In this document: piece by piece, positions 1 through 10,768 of the stretch
Layout of the letters: each line of letters starts with the position of its first letter
Numbering within the stretch: the first letter of the stretch is position 1
From: Basidiobolus meristosporus CBS 931.73
Lineage: Eukaryota; Basidiobolomycota; Basidiobolomycetes; Basidiobolales; Basidiobolaceae
Reading direction: 5' to 3'
Length of the DNA stretch: 64,000 bases
NCBI GenBank assembly: GCA_002104905.1
Contig: MCFE01000025.1
Span: 1-64,000, forward strand
Notes under the pieces: generated by a model
Told to the model about the DNA's origin: nothing
Database searches by the model: none
The model's input: only the letters and a program-made list of their open reading frames with translations
Made by a program: the position numbers and the translations under genes

Positions 1-2396
1 AAAACCTTTTTTCCAATAGAGGCGGGGAATGCACCTTCCAATCCGACCTCGTTTTTCGCGACCGCTCCTATAGAAGCAACATTCAATGAGTTGTCGAATC
101 CGTGGGGGCCACATAGTAATGGTCTGATCCTCGATAACTTGCTTGGTAAGTGTTGTTTAACGAGTACAATGAGTTAATAGCTCGAACAGTGAACCCGATT
201 GCCTTAATAGTCGGTGTAAGCCTGGCACCAATGTACTCGGACGTTTTCAACATGGTCAAAACCAAAGAAGGCTATGTCACTATAGATGCTCTTCATAGAG
301 TACTTGGTGCGTCCGGGTTGACCGCTGGCATGATTGAGAAGGTAAGGCGATATATATGACTGCGTACTCAGAAGAAGGGTGATGTTAAAATTACGAAACG
401 TAGATACTGGCGATCACCCTTCCATATGGCGAATCCAACATTGATCGCAAGGCGTTTGATGTGATCCTCGTGTTAGTTGCCCTTGCCCAAAAAAACATGG
501 GTATGTGTTCATCTAGTGCAAACAAGTTATCCACGACACTAATCGCTGTTTCACATGTAGAGGTGTCACTCGAGAGCATTGTCTCACACAAACAAGGCAA
601 ATAATCTTCTTTCAGTTCATTCAGCGGCGGACAAGTTCTTAATCGGTGGCACATTCAGATTTGCCTATACCTCTGCTACCGAGGCTTTCCAATCCGGCAG
701 GTGCCACAGACTCCAACGTTGAACCGACAGACAAAATCACTTCGATCAGCAGACCCTCCCCCGCTTCACATAGCTCAGAAGCTCTGCACTTATTAGACGA
801 TAAAGACTTGATCTCGGTACAAATCTCTCTACAGAAAGGCGGAGTGATCTTCAAGCATGTGAACTACATTCTAGAATCCAAAGTAGGACGTCCTTGATCC
901 ACCCCAATCGATTTATCACTATACTCAACCGCCTCTAGCAACACCTCTCATCAGTAACCCGAAGGTACAAAGACTTTTGGTGGCTTTTGGAAATATTGAC
1001 AAAACGATACCCATCCCGGATGTTGCCTACACTGCCACCCAAAAAGATCGGAGGTATGCAAAGGAGCCATTGACTCGACATGATATTTTAACCTTACACG
1101 CATTATTAGGGGACAAGACGTTCCTTGAGAGGAGACGCAAAGGGCTGTCCAGATTTATCAACTTCATTGCACGCCATCCAGTTCTAAAGAATGACAACAT
1201 AACTGTTGCATTTCTCACTGAACCGACCGTAAATACGCACATTGCTCATGATCTTCACCATGTGTCCGGGATACTAATTCTTCCATTACCTAAAGAGTAT
1301 GGAAGCTTACCGGAAGTTAAATACCGTCGATGTAGAAGAGGAGTTCTCAAAGATAGAGGTTACGGATCAAATCAAGGCCGCGGTGCCCCATGATTTAGAA
1401 GAAAAGTTAAGGAAGCTACGAGAGCGCTTAGATGCTTCGGTTGAATATTATACCAACCAATGTCTATTGATGGAGCGCATCGCCAAACGACAAGAAGGTT
1501 TGCATCTCATTCTCCGGCTTTACGCGAAATCACCGTCGTACTAAATCCATCCAGGCTCCTCCGAAGATATGGAACATTACAGCAGGATACTAGTGTAAGC
1601 TAGTTCGATTTCGCCCTCATCCTGATTGGCTATGCATAACTAAATGTTCGCTGATATACTAGGGCATTGGGGGAAAGCCCATGTCACGATTCTGGCTGTC
1701 TCGAATGTCCTCAGATCATCAGCGGGCTCAACACAGTAGCTGATTCATTCATTCGAGTGAGCGCTATAATGAAAGAAGCAGTATGTCCAGCTGGTTTCAC
1801 ACGATGGTTTGAATGAGTGAGTGATAACACTAGTACTAGGTCGATTCTTCGGTTAGTGGTGTAGTCGACCATCTAAGGCGTCAGAAGGAGATTGTGCTTG
1901 CGTTCAAGGTAACTACTATCCAGCTAAGATGGCTTCGTAAGCTAAACCGGTATTCTCGCCAGGAATTACTGGATCGCAAGGAGAAATTGATCTCAAGTGG
2001 GACAGAAACACTGGCCAGCCGAATCAAAGCCAACCAAGGCAAAATCGACCAACTTCGCGGTTCTAATGGCCCGACCAAAGAGATTCAGCGGCTAACTGAG
2101 GTGGTCTCGCAGGTAATTCCCTCACGATAGACAAACCATTTACTTCGCAAACTCTAAGGAGTCTTCAGGACCGGAAGGAGCTTCACGATGCCAAAGAACG
2201 GGATATCTTCATTCAATACTGTCTTTGGAGGGAATTGCAGTTTTATCACCAGAATACAACCTTCGTTACCAAATTGTATCAGCAATATGTCACGGATCAA
2301 ATCCGATTCACCACGGTACTAAATCAAGCATGGAAAGACTTATCTCCCACAGTGTGGAGTCTACCCGAATACAACACGAATACAATCTACCCATAA
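1..2396 (+). CDS. MVP1: Sorting nexin Mvp1/SNX8, 5' end outside window
   Basis: Endosomal sorting nexin that binds PI3P through a PX domain and tubulates membrane through a BAR domain, acting in endosome-to-Golgi/vacuole retrieval. The frame is open from base 1. An EH-like N-terminal region (about 211-341 and 410-596) is followed by the PX domain with the family block [15 protein letters not shown] near 1121-1165. The BAR region has [21 protein letters not shown] and the terminal [14 protein letters not shown], ending at TAA 2394-2396. Many short introns split it; clear ones are 146-210 and one starting at 342. One intron after 596 seems to use a GC donor. The order EH-like, PX, BAR fits Mvp1 better than other fungal PX-BAR proteins. 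The exact junction before the PX core (about 885-960) is uncertain. The start codon lies upstream of the window. Confidence 0.85.
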
Positions 2397-2772
2397 ACAT
2401 GAATCCCCCCTGATCACTCCGCGTCATTGGTCGACCGCTGCGAACAGCCACAAGTAGCCATTTCCAAATAAAAATCTGAACCAACTAGGCGCACTGTACC
2501 GAACGATAACTCCCACGTCAATAAGTAAATTGATTCTGTACCATAAGTCTACATGCGATTGGAAGGTGGTACTACCTTCTACTTTCTACCACTACTACTG
2601 CCATTACCATAACCTTATCGATCGATCCACAACCCTAAACGCTGCTTCCAGGCTTGATTGGTGGATGGGTGTTACAGCTCGTGATATATAAAAGTGAAGT
2701 TCCATTTGGATTGCATGATACTATTACCAAGCTGCCATTCCTCGTTTTGCTTTCGTACTGTTGAATTTATTT
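2397..2772. other. Intergenic, MVP1 terminator and HK1 promoter
   Basis: No gene is visible. It holds the 3' end of MVP1 and the upstream region of the first histidine kinase, with a TATA-like element at 2685-2694. Confidence 0.6.
2685..2694 (+). promoter_or_regulatory. TATA box of histidine kinase 1
   Basis: The sequence TATATAAAAG lies 79 nt before the ATG at 2773. Similar TATA elements lie about 45-70 nt upstream of the ATG of several other genes in the window, which supports a core-promoter role. Confidence 0.5.
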
Positions 2773-5291
2773 ATGCCACCAGCGAGCAATGGTCGATTAA
2801 TGCACGCGAAAATGTCCCAGCTATATAACGATAGAAACGAGCCCAATTATGAAACAGCGTTCATTGATGTACTGCTAGACCAAAACGCAGACAACGTATT
2901 GAATTGGAAGACGTCCAAACCCTTGACAGACTCATTCAATGAAAAGCCCAAAGGACGTACCTGCATACTTCGGCTTCAACTGAACCACAAGTTGTTTTTG
3001 ATTTGTTTGACATGGTTTCTTCTGATCACTGCAGTTGGTACCTGTGTATTCATCTACGGTCTACACCTAGATCATGAGCGTGTACGGAGCCAACTATATC
3101 AAAACTGCGAACAAAACAACTACGGCGTTAGATCTGTTCTGATGCAACTGGCGAATGACTTTGAAAGCTATTCCAACTTTGTCCATGCAGTGAATCAAGC
3201 AATGACCCAAGAGATTTTTCAAAGTTTTTCTGAGCTTGTGGCCCGGAACAATTACAATTATTCCTCGAGTTGGGTGGGTTGACTATCATACGTGTAACTT
3301 GATGCGAACTTCACTCTAAGCTTCACTCGTATCATCTAAATAGTATCCGCTGGTTTTTCACCACGAGCGAGAGGAATGGGAGCAAAATAGCAACTGCACC
3401 ATTTCAACATTCATGAAACGGGGAAATACATTTGAATTTGTACCGAGTGCACCCAGGACCATGTACCTTCCTCTTCATAGTGTATTAGGAGTACCAAGCA
3501 CATATAAAGGTAAACGCTCTTATTCAAGCCCTTGAAGTGCTACATACCCAACTTTACACATAGGTCTCGATTTACTGCAGACGAATGGGAGCGCGGCTAT
3601 ACATGAAATCTTGACTACTAGAAAACCAAGACTCGTCACTTTTGCTGACATGCTGTATAGTAGGAGCGGTGTAATCGGCATCTATTTTCCGATTGATGCA
3701 GGTCTCACCGCTACGACAGATCACTCAGAGAATACAACAGCAGCCAAGGGTCCATACTCCCTCCCGCTTGGCCTATTCTCCATTACAGTCGATGAATCAT
3801 CGATAGCTGAAAAAATGGAACCGTTCCTTACTCCGGTGGGAAAATCATGGATCAGAATAGTAAATCTCTATGACAACTCCACCGTGTACCGCACTGGCGG
3901 TGAGATTCATGATTCTGAGGATTTTCTCCAAAAAGCGATATCCACAGACATGGCTTTCTGCGGCCAGGAATGGATAATTGAGTGTTATTCTTATAAGCCT
4001 AGTTTTCTAACTTCAACTACCCAGCTGCTCTTGTTATTGTCCATCCTATTTTGCATTATTTTCTCCACCATATTACTTTTCGTATTCACAAGGAGGTACC
4101 TTAAGGCCAGGAAGGAAGTTTTCCTTGGAAACCAAAAGCTTCATCTTTCCAATGCCCTAGTGAAGAACTTGGCTACCAATAGCAAAGCCATCCTGATGTC
4201 CATCACCGACCCGCTCTTGCTGTTCAACCGCGATGGTAAGATAACCGGCGCCAACGCTTACGCCTTGTCCAGGACAGGCTATACCTCTGATGATATCAGT
4301 AGTTCCTCCGAGCTTGCCATCAAGGATGTCATCAACATCGCCCAGTGGACAGGCAGTGTAACCCGCTTGGTGATTGAGCCAGGGATGCGCGAAGTCACCA
4401 TCACCTGCAAGAATGGGTCGCAGTTCTTTGCCGAGGCGAACTTCAGTGCACAGACTGTGATCGGGTCAAACTATGCACAGGTGGTCACATTCCGCGATAT
4501 CTCGGCGAAGAAGCAGGCGGCAATCGATCTGTGGAATGCGAAGGACAAGGCGGAGAAAGCGGACAAGTCCAAGGGGGACATCTTGTTGTATCTGTGCCAC
4601 GAGATCCGGAACCCGGTCCATGCGATTGGCGGGTATGCTCGGTTGCTGATGGAACAGATGGAAGATGAGGACGAGCCTTCAGAGGAGATGGAGAACATCC
4701 TCTGCTCCTCAAAGTTCCTCAGCGAACTGGTCAATGAAGTGCTGGATTTGGCCAATCTGCACGACAATGACCTGGTGTTGAACGAGAGAACGATCAGCCT
4801 GGCAGAGTTGCTTGCCACAATCAACCACCTGACATCTCCAATGGAAGGGAGCAAGTATCAGCTCACCTCCACGCTCACAGGCTCTGGCCAGGTGAGGGTT
4901 GTGTGCGACCCTAGTGCCCTCCAGCTGGTGATCCATCGGCTGGGATGCCTCTTGTCAGACTCGACTAGCATCGATGACCACGAGGAGGCCTTGATGCGAG
5001 TGGATGTGGTGCTAGTCAAGGAGGATGCGGAGTGCGCCATCATCAAGTACCTCATCCAGTGCCCAAACAAGGTGATCCCCTCGCACTACCTAGCCGTTGA
5101 CTTTGACCCGCTGGCACAAGGGAACGGCTCGATGGGGGATCAGTTTGGGATGAAAGGAATCTCACTAACTTTGACTCGGATCATGATCCAGAAGCTGGGT
5201 GGCAAGTTGATCTCCACTTCCGACACCAGGATCGGCACTCAGTTTAGCTTTGAGTTGCAGTTCAAACGGTCCCCAGACCATCCCTCATCAT

Positions 5292-5326
<35 letters not shown>

Positions 5327-6066
5327 CCCTCTCCATCATACCAGCCAGAGAGCCCTTTGGATGAGAATACAAGCCCTCCAGAGAGCCAGCCACATTCCGA
5401 GGGGTCAGTCCCTATCATCAGGCCCAGCACACCAGAGATCACCCGCAAGAAGGGGAAATCGAAGCAGCCACGCACAAAACCAAACAAGAACAGGGGTCAG
5501 CCACTCGGGGTAGAATCCAACTCGAGGGGATCGCCGATGGAACCAACAGCCAGCCATCACGGAAAAGTCATGTAAGTTGCCATTCCATTCAACATTTGTC
5601 TTGCGAGATCTGTCCATTTGCTGGCGCTTGCATACTACACATCGCTTGGAAGACCGTCCACTAACCTGGCGTCCCATGATCTAGCCTTGCTGAGGACAAT
5701 CTGATCTGTCAAAAATTGGCAGCCCGACTGCTCACCAAGAATGGGTACGATGTGACCACCGCGAACAACGGGTTGGAAGCGGTCGAGGCTGTGGAGCGGT
5801 CCCCTGACTATGATATAGCCTTATTGGACATCCACATGCCCCTGATGGGAGGACTCGAGGCTGGGCGGGCGATGCGGGAGAGACTTGGGTTTTCAGGACA
5901 GATAGTGGCATTGACAGCGAACACAACCTCGGAATACCAGCAGGCCTGTGTGGATGCCGGATTTGATGCCTTCGCACCAAAACCGATTAAGGAACAGGAG
6001 TTACTCACCCTGTTGACGCAACGTAGCTACGAATCAAAGGAAGTTTCAAAACCCAAGAGTGGCTAG
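2773..6066 (+). CDS. Hybrid histidine kinase HK1, CHASE-PAS-HisKA-REC
   Basis: Predicted membrane sensor with an intact receiver. Exons 2773-3273, 3344-3509, 3564-5571 and 5685-6066 keep one frame and give 1018 residues. TM1 is near residues 72-95 and TM2 near 372-396. Between them lies a CHASE sensor domain with the hallmark HEREEWE and a GLDLLQTNGSAAIHEIL block. A PAS-like domain follows (about 430-542), then the HisKA H-box LCHEIRNPVH with phospho-acceptor His568. The ATPase-like part lacks a normal N-box Asn and the DxGxG motif. A Ser/Pro-rich linker leads to a receiver with LAEDN, phospho-acceptor Asp940 (LLDIHMP), a Thr in ALTAN and Lys991. Such hybrids normally pass phosphate to an Ypd1-type carrier. 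The track-style upstream TTG at 2761 was rejected for ATG 2773. It is the upstream member of a tandem pair. Confidence 0.88.
5284..5341 (+). repeat. Compound TCNTCG/CTCGCC microsatellite in HK1
   Basis: Hexamer-like runs of TCGTCC then TCGCCC encode Ser and Ser-Pro repeats in the linker before the receiver. The matching stretch in HK2 (about 9020-9055) is 22 bp shorter, which shifts the frame there. Whole-hexamer changes would be frame-neutral. Confidence 0.85.
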
Positions 6067-6559
6067 CTATGGCTTTCATGTAACGCAAAAAACCGCAGAC
6101 AACACGATATTCTAGATATGCATGAATTCTTTAATCTTAATGTGTATATAATTTAGGATGTACAAAATTTCATTTGTGAAGTAGCACCAACTCTGACCAG
6201 TAGTTTAACCATTTCTGGATAGATGAAAACAGTCTAAATCCAAATCCCCTCCATATTTATTGTGCACCCACGAATGCAAGTGATCGATCGATGATTGGCA
6301 TGGGAAATATCACAGCCCTGTATCTAACCTCATTTAACCATTTTCAATACTCCACCAACTCTACTGCGATGGCAATCAGCAATTCCCCTACAATTCCCCT
6401 ACAATTCTATATCGATTACCATAATTCATGACTGACTAAACTTGGTAACTCATAAGGCCACATACAACCTCAGCAAACTCTATTGGCATTTATAAGTACC
6501 TGACAGAGTCTCTAGCACGTTTTCAGAATTTTGCGCCAACGACATCCACCGTTTCGTTC
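6067..6559. other. Intergenic between the two histidine kinases
   Basis: AT-rich spacer without a gene. It contains a short direct repeat, CAATTCCCCTA twice near 6380-6405, and a TATA-like TTTATAAG at 6489-6496 upstream of HK2. Confidence 0.6.
6489..6496 (+). promoter_or_regulatory. TATA-like element of histidine kinase 2
   Basis: TTTATAAG lies 71 nt before the ATG at 6560, close to the spacing seen for HK1. The HK2 copy therefore keeps its own promoter-like sequence. Confidence 0.4.
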
Positions 6560-9227
6560 ATGCCAATCCCTGCTATATCGCGGAAAGGCTCGCATACAGG
6601 CACAACATTTTTTGACATACTAAACGATGACCCTGATGAAATCCTTGAAAATGAGAAGGATACAAGTTACCAAGAACCGCAAGATTGCGTACACAAACCC
6701 AGGAAAACCCGATTTCAACGATACAAACTCTTTTTAGTTTGTGCAGCCTGGTTTATAGTAACCTCAGTAGTTGGTGGCAACCTGTTTTACTATTCTTCCC
6801 GCATGGACAGGCAATCCATGCAAGAAAAACTGGCAAGTAATTGCCAACAGAGCACCAACATATTGAAGAGCACCCTGTCTCGACTGATCAACGACTTGAG
6901 TAACCACGCCTACTTTGTGAGCTCGGTAGGGCAGGGGATGACTTACGAGATGTTCTCAACATTCACCAGCTATGCAACTAAAGATAGTTTGAAGTATGCA
7001 TTGGCTTGGGTAAGGCTGCCTCCTCAAACATTGAAGCTAGCCATTCATATCACTCATAGTTTATTGTTTAGCAACCACAAGTGAAACAACACGAAAGAGA
7101 AGAATGGGAAGCACAAAACGGCATTAATATCACTATTGTTCAAGAGACATCGTCAATGTTGTTGAAAACCCCAAGTCCAATGCAACCTTACTACTATCCA
7201 ATCTTGTATGGAGTAATGTATGATACTGAACATATTGGTATGCACTAATTATACACGAATAACCTGGATCAGATCTCCTGAAACGTGGCTAACTTGAATT
7301 TTCAGGGATTGATGTGCTTCAAACAAATCGATCGGACACAATCCTGAAGGCATTGGGGACCTTAAAAACTGCAGTCTCTCCAATCAGTGAGTTTAAGCTC
7401 ATGGGGTTCGACGGGATTCGAATATACCTGCCTGTGCTGGTAAACCTCTACCTTACTGACAAAGGCGACTATAGTACTTTCAGAAATAACCACACCAAAG
7501 TCCACGAAAATGTACTTGGATTGGTTAGTCTGAGTGTGAGTATCCAGAATATACTCACGAATGCGATCAATATCTCCGATGGAAACTACATTCGGATCAT
7601 TGATAAAACCGGCAATGACTATATGATCTACAGCAATAACGGAAAGGAAGAACTTCCCGGCGATATCTTCGAATACAGAGAGGAGCTTTCGTTTGGCGAT
7701 CGTGAATGGCATATTTCTTGTTATTCCCCCCCGCTTCCTTTTTTCCCAAGCAAAACCAAATCTTCCCTCTTCTTCGCGATCATTCTTTGTACCATATTTT
7801 CTACCATCATTCTCTTCATCTTAACCAAAAAGTACCTCAAGGCCAAAGAGTTGGTATCCATTAGAAGCAAAATGCTTCAAGATTCCAATGCTTTGGTTAC
7901 CGATATGGCTACCAATAGCAAGGCCATCCTGATGTCCATCACCGATCCGCTCTTGCTGTTCAACCGCGATGGTAAGATAACCGGCGCCAACGCTTACGCC
8001 TTGTCCCGGACAGGCTATACCTCTGATGATATCAGTAGTTCCTCCGAGCTTGCCATCAAGGATGTCATCAACATCGCCCAGTGGACAGGCAGTGTAACCC
8101 GCTTGGTGATTGAGCCAGGGATGCGCGAAGTCACCATCACCTGCAAGAATGGGTCGCAGTTCTTTGCCGAGGCAAACTTCAGTGCACAGACTGTGATCGG
8201 GTCAAACTATGCACAGGTGGTCACATTCCGCGATATCTCGGCGAAGAAGCAGGCGGCAATCGACCTGTGGAATGCGAAGAACAAGGCGGAGAAAGCGGAC
8301 AAGTCCAAGGGGGACATCTTGTTGTATCTGTGCCACGAGATCCGGAACCCGGTCCATGCGATTGGCGGGTATGCTCGGTTGCTGATGGAACAGATGGAGG
8401 ATGAGGACGAGCCTTCAGAGGAGATGGAGAACATCCTCTGCTCCTCAAAGTTCCTCAGCGAACTGGTCAATGAAGTGCTGGATTTGGCCAATCTGCACGA
8501 CAACGACCTGGTGCTGAACGAGAGAACGATCAGCCTGGCAGAGTTGCTTGCCACAATCAACCACCTGACATCTCCAATGGAAGGGAGCAAGTATCAGCTC
8601 ACCTCCACGCTCACAGGCTCTGGCCAGGTGAGGGTTGTGTGCGACCCTAGTGCCCTCCAGCTGGTGATCCATCGGCTGGGATGCCTCTTGTCAGACTCGA
8701 CTAGCATCGATGACCACGAGGAGGCCTTGATGCGAGTGGATGTGGTGCTAGTCAAGGAGGATGCGGAGTGCGCCATCATCAAGTACCTCATCCAGTGCCC
8801 AAACAAGGTGATCCCCTCGCACTACCTAGCCGTTGACTTTGACCCGCTGGCACAAGGGAACGGCTCGATGGGGGATCAGTTTGGGATGAAAGGAATCTCA
8901 CTAACTCTGACTCGGATCATGATCCAGAAGCTGGGCGGCAAGTTGATCTCCACTTCCGACACCAGGATCGGCACTCAGTTTAGCTTTGAGTTGCAGTTCA
9001 AACGGTCCCCAGACCATCCCTCATCATCCTCGTCCTCTCGCCCTCTCCATCATACCAGCCAGAGAGCCCTTTGGATGAGAATACAAGCCCTCCAGAGAGC
9101 CAGCCACATTCTGAGGGGTCAGCCCCCATCATCAGGCCCAGCACACCAGAGATCACCCGCAAGAAGGGGAAATCGAAGCAGCCACGCACAAAACCAAACA
9201 AGAACAGGGGTCAGCCACTCGGGGTAG
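6560..9227 (+). CDS. Histidine kinase HK2, CHASE-PAS-HisKA, receiver lost
   Basis: Paralogue of the upstream HK1. Exons 6560-7009, 7072-7237 and 7306-9227 give 845 residues. Both N-terminal introns sit at the same sites and phases as in HK1, so the genes share an ancestor. TM1, a diverged CHASE domain (HEREEWEAQN; GIDVLQTNRSD) and TM2 are followed by PAS-like and HisKA parts almost identical to HK1, with phospho-acceptor His549. The ATPase-like part has the same degenerate motifs. At the Ser repeat a 22-bp contraction shifts the frame: about 60 Arg/Ser-rich residues follow and end at TGA 9225-9227, before the receiver. The gene may make a receiver-less sensor or may be decaying. A sequencing or assembly error at the repeat is an alternative, but a second lesion downstream argues against that alone. 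Confidence 0.75.
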
Positions 9228-9750
9228 AATCCAACTCGAGGGGATCGCCGATGGAACCAACAGCCAGCCATCACGGAAAAGTCATGTAAGTTGCCATTCC
9301 ATTCAACATTTGTCCATTTGCTGGCGCTTGCACACTACACATCGCTTGGAAGACCATCCACTAACCTGGCGTCCCATGATCTAGCCTTGCTGAGGACAAT
9401 CTGATCTGTCAAAAATTGGCAGCCCGACTGCTCACCAAGAATGGGTACGATGTGACCACCGCGAACAACGGGTTGGAAGCGGTCGAGGCTGTGGAGCGGT
9501 CCCCTGACTATGATATAGCCTTATTGGACATCCACATGCCCCTGATGGGAGGACTCGAGGCTGGGCGGGCGATGCGGGAGAGACTTGGTTTTCAGGACAG
9601 ATAGTGGCATTGACAGCGAACACAACCTCGGAATACCAGCAGGCCTGTGTGGATGCCGGATTTGATGCCTTTGCACCAAAACCAATCAAAGAACGCGATT
9701 TACTCAATATTCTAGGCAGCAAGAAGCAAGCTCGCTCAGAGATAGAATAG
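9228..9750 (+). pseudogene. Decayed linker and receiver exon of HK2
   Basis: In the HK1-equivalent frame this stretch still encodes the linker, a 99-nt intron (9286-9384) and most of a receiver with LAEDN and LLDIHMP. It lies beyond the stop of the HK2 frame. A single G is missing near 9587 compared with HK1 (GGGTTTTC became GGTTTTC), so the receiver frame ends at 9604. The last part, after about 9684, differs from HK1 and would end at TAG 9748-9750. Two separate lesions make a functional receiver unlikely. Confidence 0.78.
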
Positions 9751-10110
9751 ATCGCCTTGTAGAAACGTATTTGTTCCATAATTATTAATTCCACTAATTA
9801 GCAATTTCTCGGAGTTTCACATGTATATATTGATACCACACATATGTAATGACTCGTTTGTTGACAAAAGAAGTAAAGCACGCAGCCAATCAATGTACTC
9901 TCCGATTTTTGCGATTTCGAGTATCCAATTGCCGCGCACCAGAAATCTCCACCAAGCAGAATTTAAGGTTAGAGTAAGGAATCTGACCCCAGTTCTAGAT
10001 AGTTCGAGCCGAATAGCGATCATCAGAGTCTTTGGCATCCATGACCGACGCGATAACCTCCCTCCCCATCGACGGAACAATTTCGGGAGACATGAAATCC
10101 CAAGAAGCTG

Positions 10111-10118
10111 TGACGTCA
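10111..10118. promoter_or_regulatory. CRE-like palindrome TGACGTCA
   Basis: Perfect 8-bp match to the bZIP (ATF/CREB) site, about 650 bp upstream of the zinc-finger gene. One copy can occur by chance. Confidence 0.25.
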
Positions 10119-10705
10119 AGGGAACTAAGATTATTGTCACGCTGCACGGTCAGGCATGCAGGGGCAGCAGTACTCTATGGTAGACGGATAAAATGGGAAT
10201 TTCACAACAAAGCATAGAATGGAGCGAGAACTGCCTTTTTCGGAGGAAAAATCACAGCGCAACCTATGTCTGTTCACATCATCGTTTAGGGACAAACATA
10301 TCTTAAATGGAGTAGCTGTTGTTGAATGTATCAGCCCCGACTTGCAAGCTCGTTACTTGCGAAGATTTTGAGTCAAAATGGCAACTGGGATCCAATGCGA
10401 CCTGACAAATTCTCGATCATTGAAGTCAGCATACGTACCGTGCTGTCGCGATTTCTCTGGTGACATGGCGAAGGATTGGATCCGAATCAGACCAATCTTC
10501 GTTGATTAGCATTGTATATCATTGTGAAAATTGGGTTACCAAGGCTCTGCTTCGACTTACAGGCCGACACTTCCTTTTCTATATTTAGTTTATCCTAACG
10601 ATATCGGGAAACTTTGTGAAGAGATCCCATTTAGTCCGGCTATTTTGGTATCGGTTCAGTCCTACCCACTGCCCTGCCCATTGCAGTAGCCAACCGTCTC
10701 TGGAA

Positions 10706-10713
10706 TATAAATA
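10706..10713 (+). promoter_or_regulatory. TATA box of the C2H2 gene
   Basis: TATAAATA lies 63 nt before the ATG at 10769, the same arrangement as for the histidine kinases. Confidence 0.5.
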
Positions 10714-10768
10714 GTTGGCATCGTGGAAATACGCCACGGAATATTTGAACGGTGCTCTCAAGCGCAGA

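Larger units (their letters stand above)
9751..10768. other. Intergenic, about 1 kb, no convincing gene
   Basis: Two overlapping reading frames of about 107 and 120 codons lie on opposite strands (9817-10140 and 9821-10183). Neither resembles a known protein. A CRE-like palindrome lies at 10111-10118 and a TATA box at 10706-10713 before the zinc-finger gene. Confidence 0.5.

Noticed and set aside
2761-2772. TTG start for HK1, and similar TTG/GTG starts for other genes
   Set aside because: Nuclear fungal genes normally start at ATG, and an in-frame ATG lies just downstream in each case.
4471-5487. Long minus-strand frames antisense to the histidine kinases, repeated at 8207-9201
   Set aside because: They are shadows of the conserved coding frame; they appear in both copies only because the tract is duplicated.
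2773-9750. Recent bacterial transfer of the histidine kinases
   Set aside because: Both genes have spliceosomal introns at shared positions and fungal-type hybrid architecture, so a recent bacterial origin is unlikely.
9817-10183. Overlapping 107- and 120-codon frames on opposite strands
   Set aside because: No known domain, mutual overlap, and the minus frame starts at TTG.
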